From: Rikenellaceae bacterium | GTDB taxonomy: Bacteria > Bacteroidota > Bacteroidia > Bacteroidales > UBA932 | Direction: 5' to 3' | Length of the DNA stretch: 19,943 nucleotides | NCBI GenBank assembly: GCA_900769905.1 | Contig: CAAGIL010000025.1 | Coordinates: forward strand, 1-19,943 | Shown: positions 1-7,483 of the stretch, piece by piece | Layout of the letters: each line of letters starts with the position of its first letter | Position numbering within the stretch: position 1 is the first letter of the stretch | Notes under the pieces: model-generated | What the model saw: only the letters and a program-made list of their open reading frames with translations | Told to the model about the DNA's origin: nothing | Databases searched by the model: none | Position numbers and translations under genes: made by a program

Positions 1-348
1 CTTGCCGGATTCGGCCTGGGGCCGCGCTTCCATTTCGTGGACTCTTTCCGCGATATGCCTTTCTTTGCCGAAGTGAAACTGCATTGCAACTACGCCAATA
101 CGATGACGACCACTTTCCGCCGTAAGGATGATTTAGGGAATCTCTTGTTATGGTCGGAGCACTACAAAGGTGCGTTCAGCCTCGGCTGGTCGGCGGCGAT
201 AGGGCTCGAATTCGACCGCGGCTCGGTGTACGTCGGCTTCAAGGATTACGGCAGGAGCAATATCCGGTGCGTGGAGAATGCCAACGCCGTATATCCTCTC
301 CGTCCGCTTATGATAACCTGCGGATATACCTTTTGGTTCGGCAACTGA
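1..348 (+). CDS. Outer-membrane beta-barrel protein, C-terminal fragment
   Basis: The frame is open from base 1 and ends in TGA at 346-348, so the gene begins before the window. A GTG at 37 is only an internal valine codon, because the same frame reads sensibly upstream of it (LAGFGLGPRFHF). The roughly 115 visible residues alternate polar and hydrophobic or aromatic positions in strand-like blocks (FFAEVKLHCNY, GAFSLGWSAAIGLEF, GSVYVGFKDYG, LMITCGYTFWFG). Short charged turns separate them and an aromatic-rich strand closes the protein. This is the pattern of the last strands of a small outer-membrane barrel, such as an OmpW- or porin-like protein of Bacteroidota. The function cannot be read from this fragment. 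A terminator-like hairpin lies 23 bases downstream, so the gene probably ends its own transcript and is not part of the following sigma-factor unit. Confidence 0.6.
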   Translation, partial: LAGFGLGPRFHFVDSFRDMPFFAEVKLHCNYANTMTTTFRRKDDLGNLLLWSEHYKGAFSLGWSAAIGLEFDRGSVYVGFKDYGRSNIRCVENANAVYPLRPLMITCGYTFWFGN

Positions 349-370
349 TTTCCGGTTACGAAGTCTTTTC

Positions 371-391
371 CCGGGGTTCTTCCCGGTTTTT
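371..391 (+). terminator. Short intrinsic terminator after the barrel gene
   Basis: CCGGG (371-375) pairs with CCCGG (382-386) around a six-base loop, followed directly by five T residues (387-391). The stem is only 5 bp but all G:C, and it lies 23 bases after the stop codon. This fits a weak rho-independent terminator separating the barrel gene from the sigma-factor unit. Confidence 0.5.
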
Positions 392-423
392 GCGAAGTTG
401 AGAAAATAATTGAATTTTTTCTT

Positions 424-446
424 AACATTCCGCAGCCTTTCCCGTC
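424..446 (+). promoter_or_regulatory. Candidate ECF-sigma-type promoter
   Basis: AAC at 424-426 and CGTC at 443-446 are separated by exactly 16 bases. Those are the typical -35 core and -10 core of promoters read by many ECF sigma factors. No housekeeping TAnnTTTG box is present in the 349-501 gap. Because the operon encodes an ECF sigma factor, autoregulation is the simple inference. The motif is short and ECF specificities in Bacteroidota are poorly known, so this is tentative. Confidence 0.35.
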
Positions 447-453
447 TATTGTA

Positions 454-463
454 TGACGCGTCA
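454..463. promoter_or_regulatory. Perfect 10-bp palindrome, possible operator
   Basis: TGACGCGTCA is its own reverse complement. It lies 7 bases after the candidate CGTC -10 element and 38 bases before the first DUF4252 start codon, about where transcription would begin. A site there could bind a dimeric regulator or form the 5' end of the leader. A 10-bp palindrome can occur by chance, and no second copy was seen nearby. Confidence 0.3.
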
Positions 464-501
464 CAAGAATGTGAAGTTTTACGAATTTAAATGTTGTTGT
501 T

Positions 502-1032
502 ATGATCAAGAAGTTAATGATCATCCTTGCCCTGGCGCTTTCCCTGATGTCAGTGCAGGAGGCTGCCGCTAGGCGCAAGATGGTCCCGAGAGCGGAGCTC
601 AAGGCGCTGGTGCGCGATTACAGGGCATACGATGATTTTGACGGCATCTGCCTGGGGTCGATGGCGACCTCGTTCGTCAGGGGTGCCGGAAAGATGGCTG
701 CCCGTATCGACGGCGGGGAGGATATGGATGAGATGCTGGCGCTGCTGTCGGCGGTGAAAGGAGTCAAGGGAATAGTGGTCGCGGATTACTCTGATTGCAA
801 TGAGCGCGTGCAGAGGGAATTCACCCGCAAGGTCGCAAAACTGCTCAACGGGGTCGAATTGCTGATGGATGTGAAGGACGAGGGCGACAATGTGCAGTTC
901 TACGGTTACGTCACCGAGGACGGGGATACCCTCGAGGACCTGGTATTCTCGGCTCCTGGCGACGGGGCACTGGTCTGCCTCTTCGGGAAAATCAGGATGA
1001 GCGCCATAATGGAGGTGATGGAGTTGCAATGA
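502..1032 (+). CDS. DUF4252-family exported protein, first copy
   Basis: This 176-residue protein has a Sec signal peptide: two lysines, a hydrophobic run and a cut near AAA-R at residues 22-24. There is no lipobox cysteine. The rest resembles DUF4252, a family of small secreted or periplasmic proteins that in Bacteroidota sit beside ECF sigma-factor genes. The match is clearest at about 100-160, where VELLMDVKDEGDNVQFYG aligns with the second copy in this operon (YELMLEAKDDGEVVRIYT). The biochemical role of the family is unknown. The stop codon overlaps the sigma-factor start as ATGA at 1029-1032, implying translational coupling. ATG 502 is chosen because the signal peptide starts there; an ATG at 491 leads straight to a stop. 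The family call is fairly firm; a role in envelope sensing is inferred from context. Confidence 0.85.
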   Translation: MIKKLMIILALALSLMSVQEAAARRKMVPRAELKALVRDYRAYDDFDGICLGSMATSFVRGAGKMAARIDGGEDMDEMLALLSAVKGVKGIVVADYSDCNERVQREFTRKVAKLLNGVELLMDVKDEGDNVQFYGYVTEDGDTLEDLVFSAPGDGALVCLFGKIRMSAIMEVMELQ

Positions 1033-1511
1033 GCCCGGGAGAATTCAAGGATACCTGGCTCCCGCTGAGGGATGCCGTGTACCGGGTGGCGTACTACATC
1101 CTCGAGTCCGGTCCCGATGCGGAGGATGCGGTGCAGGATCTTTACCTGAAGCTCTGGAACACGGGGGATGCGCTCGATGGAATCAGGAACCCGAAAGCCT
1201 ACTGCATCACACTTATACGCAACATCTGCCTGGACAGGGTGCGAGGGGCGGCAATGAGCAGGAGAGCGGCCCGGATGCCGGAACTGGCTTCGGAGGAAGA
1301 AGCCCCGGACGAGAGGATGAGCGACAGGCAACGCATCAAAGCCATCAGGGCAATGATGGAACAGCTTCCCGAAAAGGAAAGGATGGTCCTGAGAATGAAG
1401 GTGTTCGAGGACCTGAGTTACGAAGAAATACAGGAACGCACAGGGATAGGATATCTCAGCCTGAGAGTCCTCCTGAGCAATGCAAGAAGAAAAATCAGAA
1501 CGGCAGTATGA
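1029..1511 (+). CDS. ECF-type RNA polymerase sigma factor
   Basis: At 160 residues this has the size and two-domain layout of an extracytoplasmic-function sigma-70 factor. Region 2 is visible around residues 10-75, with the core-binding helix DAEDAVQDLYLKLW (30-43) and the -10-recognising segment NPKAYCITLIRNICLDRVR. A charged linker (85-100) leads to region 4 (about 105-158), with LPEKERMVLRMKVFEDLSYE and a helix-turn-helix ending in LSNARRKIR. Regions 1 and 3 are absent, as usual for ECF factors. It would direct RNA polymerase to alternative promoters, probably including its own. It overlaps by ATGA with the upstream DUF4252 gene and with the downstream membrane-protein gene, so the three are coupled. 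Together with the small membrane protein this resembles a sigma/anti-sigma pair. Confidence 0.95.
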   Translation: MSPGEFKDTWLPLRDAVYRVAYYILESGPDAEDAVQDLYLKLWNTGDALDGIRNPKAYCITLIRNICLDRVRGAAMSRRAARMPELASEEEAPDERMSDRQRIKAIRAMMEQLPEKERMVLRMKVFEDLSYEEIQERTGIGYLSLRVLLSNARRKIRTAV

Positions 1512-1903
1512 AAAGGTTGGAAGATATTGAGAGGCTGAGCCTCGAAGAATTGGAAAGGATTTCCGAAGACGGCAGGGTAGCAGTTCCGGACGGACTGGGC
1601 GAAAGGCTGGAGAATACCCTTGCGGCAGCCGGAATGCTCCGGAAGCAGAAGCCGTCCCGCAGCGGGGCCTGGAAGTTCTCCCTCATCCCTGCAGTGGCAG
1701 TGGTAGCGGCATCTCTTGTGGTGGTTCTGAAACCTTCCACCCCGAAAGATACCTTCTCGACTCCTGAAGAGGCCTACACCCAGGTGGAATACGCCATGAG
1801 CCTGATCTCTGAAAAAATGAACAAAAGCAAGAGCATAGCGGACGCGGCTCTTCCTGAATTTGAAAAAGCGTCTGAAATAATGGACAAGTTTTACAAGAAT
1901 TAA
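1508..1903 (+). CDS. Small single-span membrane protein, candidate anti-sigma factor
   Basis: The protein has 131 residues. The N-terminal 55 or so are charged and predicted cytoplasmic (LEDIERLSLEELERISEDG), a single membrane span covers about 57-74, and a 55-residue charged tail follows that would face the periplasm. This topology and its position directly after the sigma gene (ATGA overlap at 1508-1511) fit an anti-sigma factor that holds the sigma factor at the membrane. The protein contains no cysteine or HxxxCxxC, so it is not a zinc-type anti-sigma domain, and I recognise no named family. The partner role is inferred from gene order and topology only. Confidence 0.75.
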   Translation: MKRLEDIERLSLEELERISEDGRVAVPDGLGERLENTLAAAGMLRKQKPSRSGAWKFSLIPAVAVVAASLVVVLKPSTPKDTFSTPEEAYTQVEYAMSLISEKMNKSKSIADAALPEFEKASEIMDKFYKN

Positions 1904-1916
1904 CAAATTACCTGAT

Positions 1917-2402
1917 ATGAAAAAGTTGGCAATCATCGCAGCAGCCCTTCTTATGGGCGTTGCATCATACGCGCAGGGCGCAAAATCAATCTACAACAAG
2001 TACTCAGAGGAGCCGAAGGTCAGCGCAGTGTACGTCTCCCCTGCAATGTTCCGCCTGATGGGAAGCATTCCTGAGATTTCAATGCCTGACGGTAACATCG
2101 ACCTCGGACCTATTATCAAGGATATGCAGGGTATGTACCTCATCGACAGCGAGAACCCGGAGATCAACAAGTCCATCAGGGAAGATGCCGAGAAGCTGGT
2201 GAAGAACGGCAAGTATGAGTTGATGCTGGAGGCGAAGGATGACGGGGAGGTGGTGAGAATCTACACCGAGAGCAAGGGCGAGGACATAATCACCAGTTTC
2301 GTGATGATAGCTTCAGAGCCTGACGAGTGCGTGTTCATCTCGATCAACGGCACCATCCCGCGCGCAGAACTGGAGAAGCTCATCGCCTCATCGATGGAGT
2401 AA
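1917..2402 (+). CDS. DUF4252-family exported protein, second copy
   Basis: This 161-residue protein has a signal peptide ending SYAQ-G near residue 20 and a DUF4252-like body. It is a divergent paralogue of the first gene in the operon. Both share a block of the form xELxxxxKDxGxxVxxY and a closing strand-helix (FISINGTIPRAELEKLI here, LFGKIRMSAIMEVM in the first copy). It starts 13 bases after the small membrane-protein stop and is the last gene before a strong hairpin at 2443-2480. Two exported DUF4252 proteins bracketing a sigma factor and a membrane protein suggest they are outputs, or sensory partners, of the sigma system. No catalytic motif is visible. Confidence 0.85.
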   Translation: MKKLAIIAAALLMGVASYAQGAKSIYNKYSEEPKVSAVYVSPAMFRLMGSIPEISMPDGNIDLGPIIKDMQGMYLIDSENPEINKSIREDAEKLVKNGKYELMLEAKDDGEVVRIYTESKGEDIITSFVMIASEPDECVFISINGTIPRAELEKLIASSME

Positions 2403-2442
2403 AGATTGTGATTATACCCTGAAGGGAAACATTACAAATCAA

Positions 2443-2480
2443 ACAGGAGGCAAACCCCTTTGCGGAAGTTTGCCTCCTGT
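2443..2480. terminator. Convergent-gene terminator, 13-bp stem
   Basis: A perfect 13-bp inverted repeat (2443-2455 with 2468-2480; arms ACAGGAGGCAAAC and GTTTGCCTCCTGT) encloses a 12-base loop. It sits between the convergent DUF4252 (+) and M16 peptidase (-) genes, 40 bases from one stop codon and 27 from the other. Read on the - strand it is followed by a T-rich run (TTTGATTTGTAATGTTT), fitting intrinsic termination of the peptidase operon. On the + strand the following bases are less T-rich, so termination there may be weaker. Confidence 0.8.
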
Positions 2481-2507
2481 CCTGTTAATGAAATATCAGT
2501 CCGGGGA

Positions 2508-5417
2508 CTAATATCCGAAGATGTCTTCGAGGCTAAGTACCTTCACCTTGCCGAGGGTGGCGAGGTATTTGGTGTCAAGGTCCTTGATGTCTCCGAGTAT
2601 GGCGTAGCTGTAGCAGCGGTCCTTGACCCACTTCTGCTGGGTGGCGCACACGTCCTCGAGGCTCAGGCCCTGAATCTGGGCGAAATCCTTCTTTGCGGTA
2701 GGCTCGGAAAGTCCGAGACGGCGGCATCTCTGGTAGCTTCTGATGACGTTCATTCCGGTGGTCCTGGCTGTCCTCATCCTGCCGATAAGGGCATCCTTGG
2801 CAACCTGGAATGCGGCTTCAGACTGAGGCATGTCGTTGATGATCTCGTCGAAGGCCTCGATTGCCTGGCGCATCTTGTCGTTCTGGGTGGCGATGAAAGC
2901 AAAGTACTTGTAATTGTCACCATCGAATGAAGGTGAAGACAGGGAAGCGGATGCCGAGTAGGCAAGTCCCCTGGCCTCTCTCATCTCCTGGAACACGATT
3001 GCGTTCATTCCGCCGCCGAAGTACTCGTTGTACATTGTCACGAAGGCTGACTCTGACGGGTCATAGGCCTCGCCGCGGTTGGAATACTGATAGTAGTAAA
3101 TCTGCTTTGCGTCATACTGTGCGAGCAGCACCTCGCTCTCGTCAACCCTGCGAGGGCTGATGAACCTTTCAGGAAGCATTTCGGCTCCTTCGGCCACATA
3201 GTGGCAGGAGGCAAGGGCGGACTTGAGCTCAGACTCGCCCATAGGGCCGTAGTAGCTGACTTCGTGTCCCTTGGAGAGTACTTCCCTGACTGCGGCAAGT
3301 ATGTCCCCGGACTTTGCATTGATGATGTCACTGTCGGAGAGGGTGCTCTGTCTGATGTACTCCGGACCGTAGGCCATATAGGTGGTGAGGGCGCTGAAGC
3401 AGTTGGACTGCTCCTTCTTGGCATCGTCCCTGGACTTGAGAAGGTCGCTCTTGAGGTTGGCGAGCACATCCTCGTCGGCAAGGGCGTTGAGGAGCATAGC
3501 CTCGTAAAGCTTCACTGCCTCCTGCATATTCTCGCTCAGGCCGCTGAGTCTGACGAGGCTGCTGTAGTCGCCGGAGCTGAAGGAATAGCTGCATCCGAGC
3601 TCATACATCCTGGCGGCGAAGTCCTGCCTTGACATTGCCTCGGTGCTGAGGTAATCCATATAGTAGTCTGCCAGCTGGAGGGACTTGTTGTCGAGGCTGC
3701 CGTAGTTGTATCTGAACTCGAGGGTGAATATGTCGTTGATCTTGTTCTGCTTGTAGAGAACCTCCGCGCCCTTTGCAAGCTCGAACTTTGACATATCCCT
3801 GGAGAAGTCCACGAATACAGGCTCAATAGGCTTGACCTCAGTCTCCTGGATGGTCTTCACGAAGTCGCTGACGGCATCGCGGTTGGAGACGATAGGAGTA
3901 ATCTTCGGGGCGGCAATCTTCTTGACGTCATTGTCAACTCCGGTGCGCTTGTAGATGACGGCGTAGTTGTCGTCTCCGAGGTATTGGTTGGCGAAGGCAA
4001 TTACGTCTTCCTTGGTCACGGAGCAGAGCCTGTCGATCTCGCCGGCGGCGTCCTTCCAGTCTATGCCGCAGATGAAGGCGTCAACATATTTCTGAGCCCT
4101 GGCGGAGTTGCTCTCCAGAGAACGCATTTCGCTGAGCTTGATGTTGTTGATGGTGGCCTCGATGAGGGACTCGTCGAAGTCTCCGCTCTTGAGCTTGGCC
4201 ACTTCGGCAAGGGTGAGGTCCCTGAGTTCCTCAAGGGTCTGTCCCTGCTTAGGATAGGCGATGAGCGCAAGTCCGCCGTAGTCGGCCACCATACCGACGG
4301 ATGAGGCAGCGGTCATCATTGCCTTCTGCTGCTGGTTGATATCCACATCCATAAGTCCGCAGTCCCCGTTGTAGAGTATGCTCTCGGCAATGGTGGCGAC
4401 AGCGTTGGTCTTGAGGTCTGCAAGGCCTGGGAGCCTCCACGCGAGGTACATATACTCTGACTCCAGACCATAAACCTCCCTTACAAGAGGGGTGGTGATA
4501 GGGGTCTCGGCCTCGTACTGGAGGGTCGGAATCTCAGGATTCGGTTCCCAGTCGCCGAAATACTTCTCGATGGCGGCAACCATCTCGTCCGGGTCGAAGT
4601 CTCCGGATACGCATATTGCGATGTTGTTAGGCACGTAGTAGGTGTCGTGGTACTTCTTCACATTGGTGATGGAAGGGTTCTTGAGGTGCTCTTGGGTGCC
4701 GAGGGTGGTCTGTTTGCCGTAAGGGTGGTTAGGATAGAGGGCTGTGAGCAGGGCCTCGTACATCTTGCGGCTGTCCTGGGTAAGGGACATGTTCTTCTCC
4801 TCGTAGATGGTCTCCAGCTCGGTGTGGAATCCTCTGATCACATTGTTGCGGAAGCGGTCAGCCTGGATGCGTGCCCAGTTGTCGATCTGGTTGGAAGGGA
4901 TGTCCTCTGTGTACACGGTCTCGTCGCTGGAGGTCCAGGCATTGGTACCCTTCGCTCCGATGAGGGACATAAGCTTGTCGTACTCGTTAGGGATGGCAAT
5001 CTTTGAGGCCTCGTAGCTGATGGAGTCTATGCGATGGTAGATAGCCTGCCTTTCGGCCTCGTTTTCCGTCATCCTGTACTGCTCGAACAGGGCTTCGATT
5101 TCGTCGAGCATAGGTTTCTCGGCCGCGTAGTCGGAGGTGCCGAATTGCTCGGTGCCCTTGAACATGAGGTGCTCGAAGTAATGTGCGAGACCCGTGGTCT
5201 CGGAAGGGTCGTTCTTGCTTCCGACCTTCACCGCGATGTAGGTCTGGATGCGAGGGGTCTCCTTGTTGACGGACATGAACACTTTCAGCCCGTTGTCAAG
5301 GGTGTAGATTTTGGTGTCCTGCGGATCGTTCTTGACGGTCTCGTACTTCGGACCGCAGGAGCTGAGCGCTGCGGCACTGAGGGCAGCGAACGCAAAAAGC
5401 CTGATTGATTTTTTCAT
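2508..5417 (-). CDS. M16 (pitrilysin/insulinase) family zinc peptidase, lipoprotein
   Basis: With the ATG at 5417 the protein has 969 residues. This start is preferred to the GTG at 5429 because the signal peptide begins MKKSIRL. A lipobox ends at Cys21 (LSSC), predicting lipidation. The N-terminal M16 domain carries the inverted zinc motif HYFEH (His79, Glu82, His83); the downstream ETIYEEKN segment probably supplies the third metal ligand. The second half holds another M16-type repeat without HxxEH, as is normal for the non-catalytic half that completes the clam-shell chamber. Such enzymes degrade peptides or small unfolded proteins, here presumably in the periplasm. It is the second gene of an operon, 17 bases after the DsbD stop, and is followed by a terminator. 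The family assignment is firm; the substrate is unknown. Confidence 0.95.
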   Translation of the reverse strand: MKKSIRLFAFAALSAAALSSCGPKYETVKNDPQDTKIYTLDNGLKVFMSVNKETPRIQTYIAVKVGSKNDPSETTGLAHYFEHLMFKGTEQFGTSDYAAEKPMLDEIEALFEQYRMTENEAERQAIYHRIDSISYEASKIAIPNEYDKLMSLIGAKGTNAWTSSDETVYTEDIPSNQIDNWARIQADRFRNNVIRGFHTELETIYEEKNMSLTQDSRKMYEALLTALYPNHPYGKQTTLGTQEHLKNPSITNVKKYHDTYYVPNNIAICVSGDFDPDEMVAAIEKYFGDWEPNPEIPTLQYEAETPITTPLVREVYGLESEYMYLAWRLPGLADLKTNAVATIAESILYNGDCGLMDVDINQQQKAMMTAASSVGMVADYGGLALIAYPKQGQTLEELRDLTLAEVAKLKSGDFDESLIEATINNIKLSEMRSLESNSARAQKYVDAFICGIDWKDAAGEIDRLCSVTKEDVIAFANQYLGDDNYAVIYKRTGVDNDVKKIAAPKITPIVSNRDAVSDFVKTIQETEVKPIEPVFVDFSRDMSKFELAKGAEVLYKQNKINDIFTLEFRYNYGSLDNKSLQLADYYMDYLSTEAMSRQDFAARMYELGCSYSFSSGDYSSLVRLSGLSENMQEAVKLYEAMLLNALADEDVLANLKSDLLKSRDDAKKEQSNCFSALTTYMAYGPEYIRQSTLSDSDIINAKSGDILAAVREVLSKGHEVSYYGPMGESELKSALASCHYVAEGAEMLPERFISPRRVDESEVLLAQYDAKQIYYYQYSNRGEAYDPSESAFVTMYNEYFGGGMNAIVFQEMREARGLAYSASASLSSPSFDGDNYKYFAFIATQNDKMRQAIEAFDEIINDMPQSEAAFQVAKDALIGRMRTARTTGMNVIRSYQRCRRLGLSEPTAKKDFAQIQGLSLEDVCATQQKWVKDRCYSYAILGDIKDLDTKYLATLGKVKVLSLEDIFGY

Positions 5418-5434
5418 ATTGAAATACACTAAAA

Positions 5435-7372
5435 CTATTTTTTGACTGCATTGAGGCCGCTCTGGAGGAACTCGATAAAGCCCTCGACGGAGAGGTCATA
5501 GCCCCTGACCGGCACCAGCTGCTCGCCTTCCGGGGAGAGGAGCACGTAGTTCGGCTGCGCGTTGACGCCCCACAGGGTCCTGGCTATGTATGAGTTCACG
5601 CGGCCGAGGTCCTTGTACACCTTGCCGCTCTGCGCATCGGTCACCCAGTCGCTCTCGTCGAGCTTCTGCTTGTCGTCGTTGAACAGGGCTACGATTACAT
5701 AGTCCTCGTTGAGGATTTTGAGCACGCGCGGGTCGCTCCATACCCTGGCCTCCATTTCGCGGCAGTTCACGCATCCGTGTCCTGTCACATCCACGAACAG
5801 CGGCTTCCCGCTCTCCTTCGCGGCTGCAAGACCTTCCTCAAGGGTGAAGTACCCGTGCAGGCCGAGAGGCAGCTCGAGGCCGTATTTGTTGGCGCTTTCC
5901 GGCTCCTCGCTGAGGGTTATCGTATTGGTGCTGACTGTGTTGGCTCCGAGTACGAAGTCCTGGGTGGTGATAGGAGGCAGGTAGCCTGAGAGAGCCTTCA
6001 GCGGTGCGCCCCACATACCCGGGATGAGGTAAACCACGAAAGAGAACACTGCAATCGAGAGGGCAAGTCTCGGCACGCCGATAGTCTCAACCTTTTCGTC
6101 GTGGGTGAAGCGTATCTTGCCGAGGAGGTAGAAGCCCAGGAGGGTGAAAATCACAATCCAGATGGCGAGGTACACTTCACGGTCAAGCAGGCCCCAGTGG
6201 TAGGTCTGGTCGGCGGTGCTGAGGAACTTCATTCCGAGCGCGAGCTCAATGAAGCCGAGCACGACCTTGACCGAACCGAGCCAGTTGCCGCCGCTCTTCT
6301 TGAACTTCTGGATCAGGGAAGGGAAGAAGGCAAGCAGGGTGAACGGAAGCGCGAAGGCGATGGAGAACGCGAGCATGGTCACCATCGGAGCCCAGAACTC
6401 GCCCTGGGTGGACTTGATGAGCACGCTGCCGACTATAGGTCCGGTGCAGCTGAAGCTTACCAGCACGAGGGTGAGGGCGAGGAAGAAGATGCCTCCGAGA
6501 CCGCCGCGGTCGCTGTTCTTGTCGGCGGCGTTGGTCCATTTGGACGGCAGGGTTATCTCGAACGCGCCGAAGAACGATGCGGCGAATACCATGAATACGA
6601 GGAAGAAGATGAGGTTAGGGAGCCAGTGCGTCGCGAGCCAGTTGAAGATGTCGGCAGTCACGGCGTCACCTCCGATGATACGCGTGAGCAGGATGATGAC
6701 GGAAATCGGCACGGTGTACAGGAGCACGATGAAAAGTCCGTACATGCTGGCCTTGAAGCGGCCCTGGGCCGGGGTGCCGGAGCTCTTCATGAAGAAGGAC
6801 ACGGTCATAGGCACCATAGGGAATACGCAAGGGGTGAGGAGCATTGCGAAGCCCCAGAGTATGGCTTCGAGTATGAGGGCCCAGATGGAGCCGTCACTGC
6901 TGCTCTTCCCTCCGTCCGACTTTGCCGCTGCGGCGGGAACCGCGGCAGTAGCTTCACTGACCTTGATTTCGAAATCGTAGTATTCCGACACACATTTCCC
7001 GTCATTGCTGCAGGAGTTCGTGTAAATTGTGCCGCTGTAAACCGCCTTGTCGGCAGTCAATCTGATATCCTGGGCCAGCTGGACCTTGTCCTCGAATACC
7101 AGGGAACCGTCGAGTTCCTTCGGAGTAAGCAGCTCGTAGAATTTTCCGCTGAGTTCGCCGCCCTCCACGACGGCATCAAAGATTTCGGTCGGGGACATCT
7201 CGTCGCTGATGGAGTAGCTGTGGTACCCCTTGGCGATGTTGGCAGTGAAGACAACTCTGTAGATGTCCTCTGACTGTTTTTCCACCTGGTAGGTCCATCT
7301 TGCGATCTGGCCTTGGGCGAATGCTGAAACTGCACAGAGTGCAGCGATTAGGGTCAAAAGAAACTTTTTCAT
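5435..7372 (-). CDS. dsbD: DsbD-type thiol:disulfide interchange protein
   Basis: With ATG 7372 (signal peptide MKKFLLTLIAAL, cleaved after FAQ) the protein has 645 residues. It moves electrons from cytoplasmic thioredoxin across the inner membrane to periplasmic thiol proteins. All three DsbD redox pairs are visible. The N-terminal immunoglobulin-like domain has Cys121 and Cys127, with the same C-x5-C spacing as E. coli DsbDalpha. The membrane domain (about 165-455, eight or so spans) has Cys182 in LTPCVFPM and Cys309 in SFSCTGP. The C-terminal thioredoxin-fold domain has CVNC (534-537). A Gln-rich Ala/Ser/Gly linker near 145-160 joins the first two parts. It is the first gene of the operon with the M16 peptidase, behind a recognisable promoter. 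An upstream in-frame start at 7408 exists but would spoil the signal peptide and lies inside the promoter's -7 box. Confidence 0.96.
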   Translation of the reverse strand: MKKFLLTLIAALCAVSAFAQGQIARWTYQVEKQSEDIYRVVFTANIAKGYHSYSISDEMSPTEIFDAVVEGGELSGKFYELLTPKELDGSLVFEDKVQLAQDIRLTADKAVYSGTIYTNSCSNDGKCVSEYYDFEIKVSEATAAVPAAAAKSDGGKSSSDGSIWALILEAILWGFAMLLTPCVFPMVPMTVSFFMKSSGTPAQGRFKASMYGLFIVLLYTVPISVIILLTRIIGGDAVTADIFNWLATHWLPNLIFFLVFMVFAASFFGAFEITLPSKWTNAADKNSDRGGLGGIFFLALTLVLVSFSCTGPIVGSVLIKSTQGEFWAPMVTMLAFSIAFALPFTLLAFFPSLIQKFKKSGGNWLGSVKVVLGFIELALGMKFLSTADQTYHWGLLDREVYLAIWIVIFTLLGFYLLGKIRFTHDEKVETIGVPRLALSIAVFSFVVYLIPGMWGAPLKALSGYLPPITTQDFVLGANTVSTNTITLSEEPESANKYGLELPLGLHGYFTLEEGLAAAKESGKPLFVDVTGHGCVNCREMEARVWSDPRVLKILNEDYVIVALFNDDKQKLDESDWVTDAQSGKVYKDLGRVNSYIARTLWGVNAQPNYVLLSPEGEQLVPVRGYDLSVEGFIEFLQSGLNAVKK

Positions 7373-7405
7373 TATCTGATATTTCGAATTTCCGTAAACA
7401 AAATT

Positions 7406-7437
7406 CAAATATAGACATTTCTTTTGGATTATCTAAA
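7406..7437 (-). promoter_or_regulatory. Bacteroidota-type promoter for the dsbD operon
   Basis: On the - strand, TATATTTG (7413-7406) is a perfect match to the Bacteroidota -7 box TAnnTTTG. TTTA (7437-7434) matches three of four bases of the -33 box TTTG, with a 20-base spacer as expected. Transcription would start near 7400, giving a leader of about 28 bases before ATG 7372. It begins just after the terminator of the upstream operon. Confidence 0.7.
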
Positions 7438-7441
7438 TAAA

Positions 7442-7469
7442 ACCGCCGCCCAAAATATGAGGCGGCGGT
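7442..7469 (-). terminator. Intrinsic terminator of the susCD operon
   Basis: ACCGCCGCC (7442-7450) and GGCGGCGGT (7461-7469) form a 9-bp GC-rich stem around a 10-base loop. On the - strand the stem is followed by TTTTATTTAG, a T-rich tail. It lies 15 bases after the stop codon of the last PUL gene and marks the end of that transcript. Confidence 0.8.
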
Positions 7470-7483
7470 GGGTAATTTGTTTT

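Noticed and set aside
2443..2480. Hairpin as a riboswitch or attachment site
   Set aside because: Its place between two convergent stop codons, perfect stem and T-rich - strand tail are better explained as a terminator.
2460..2930. 156-residue + strand open frame running from the terminator into the M16 gene
   Set aside because: It starts within the hairpin loop and is antisense to a well-supported peptidase; the protein looks like a complementary-frame artefact.
5418..5429. GTG start for the M16 peptidase four codons upstream
   Set aside because: ATG 5417 places the lysines of the lipoprotein signal at the N-terminus; the GTG adds MYFN with no benefit.
6101..7273. 390-residue + strand open frame opposite dsbD
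   Set aside because: It is antisense to a gene with six conserved catalytic cysteines, has highly charged low-complexity composition (E, H, G, R rich), and no recognisable domain. It arises from the codon bias of the real gene.
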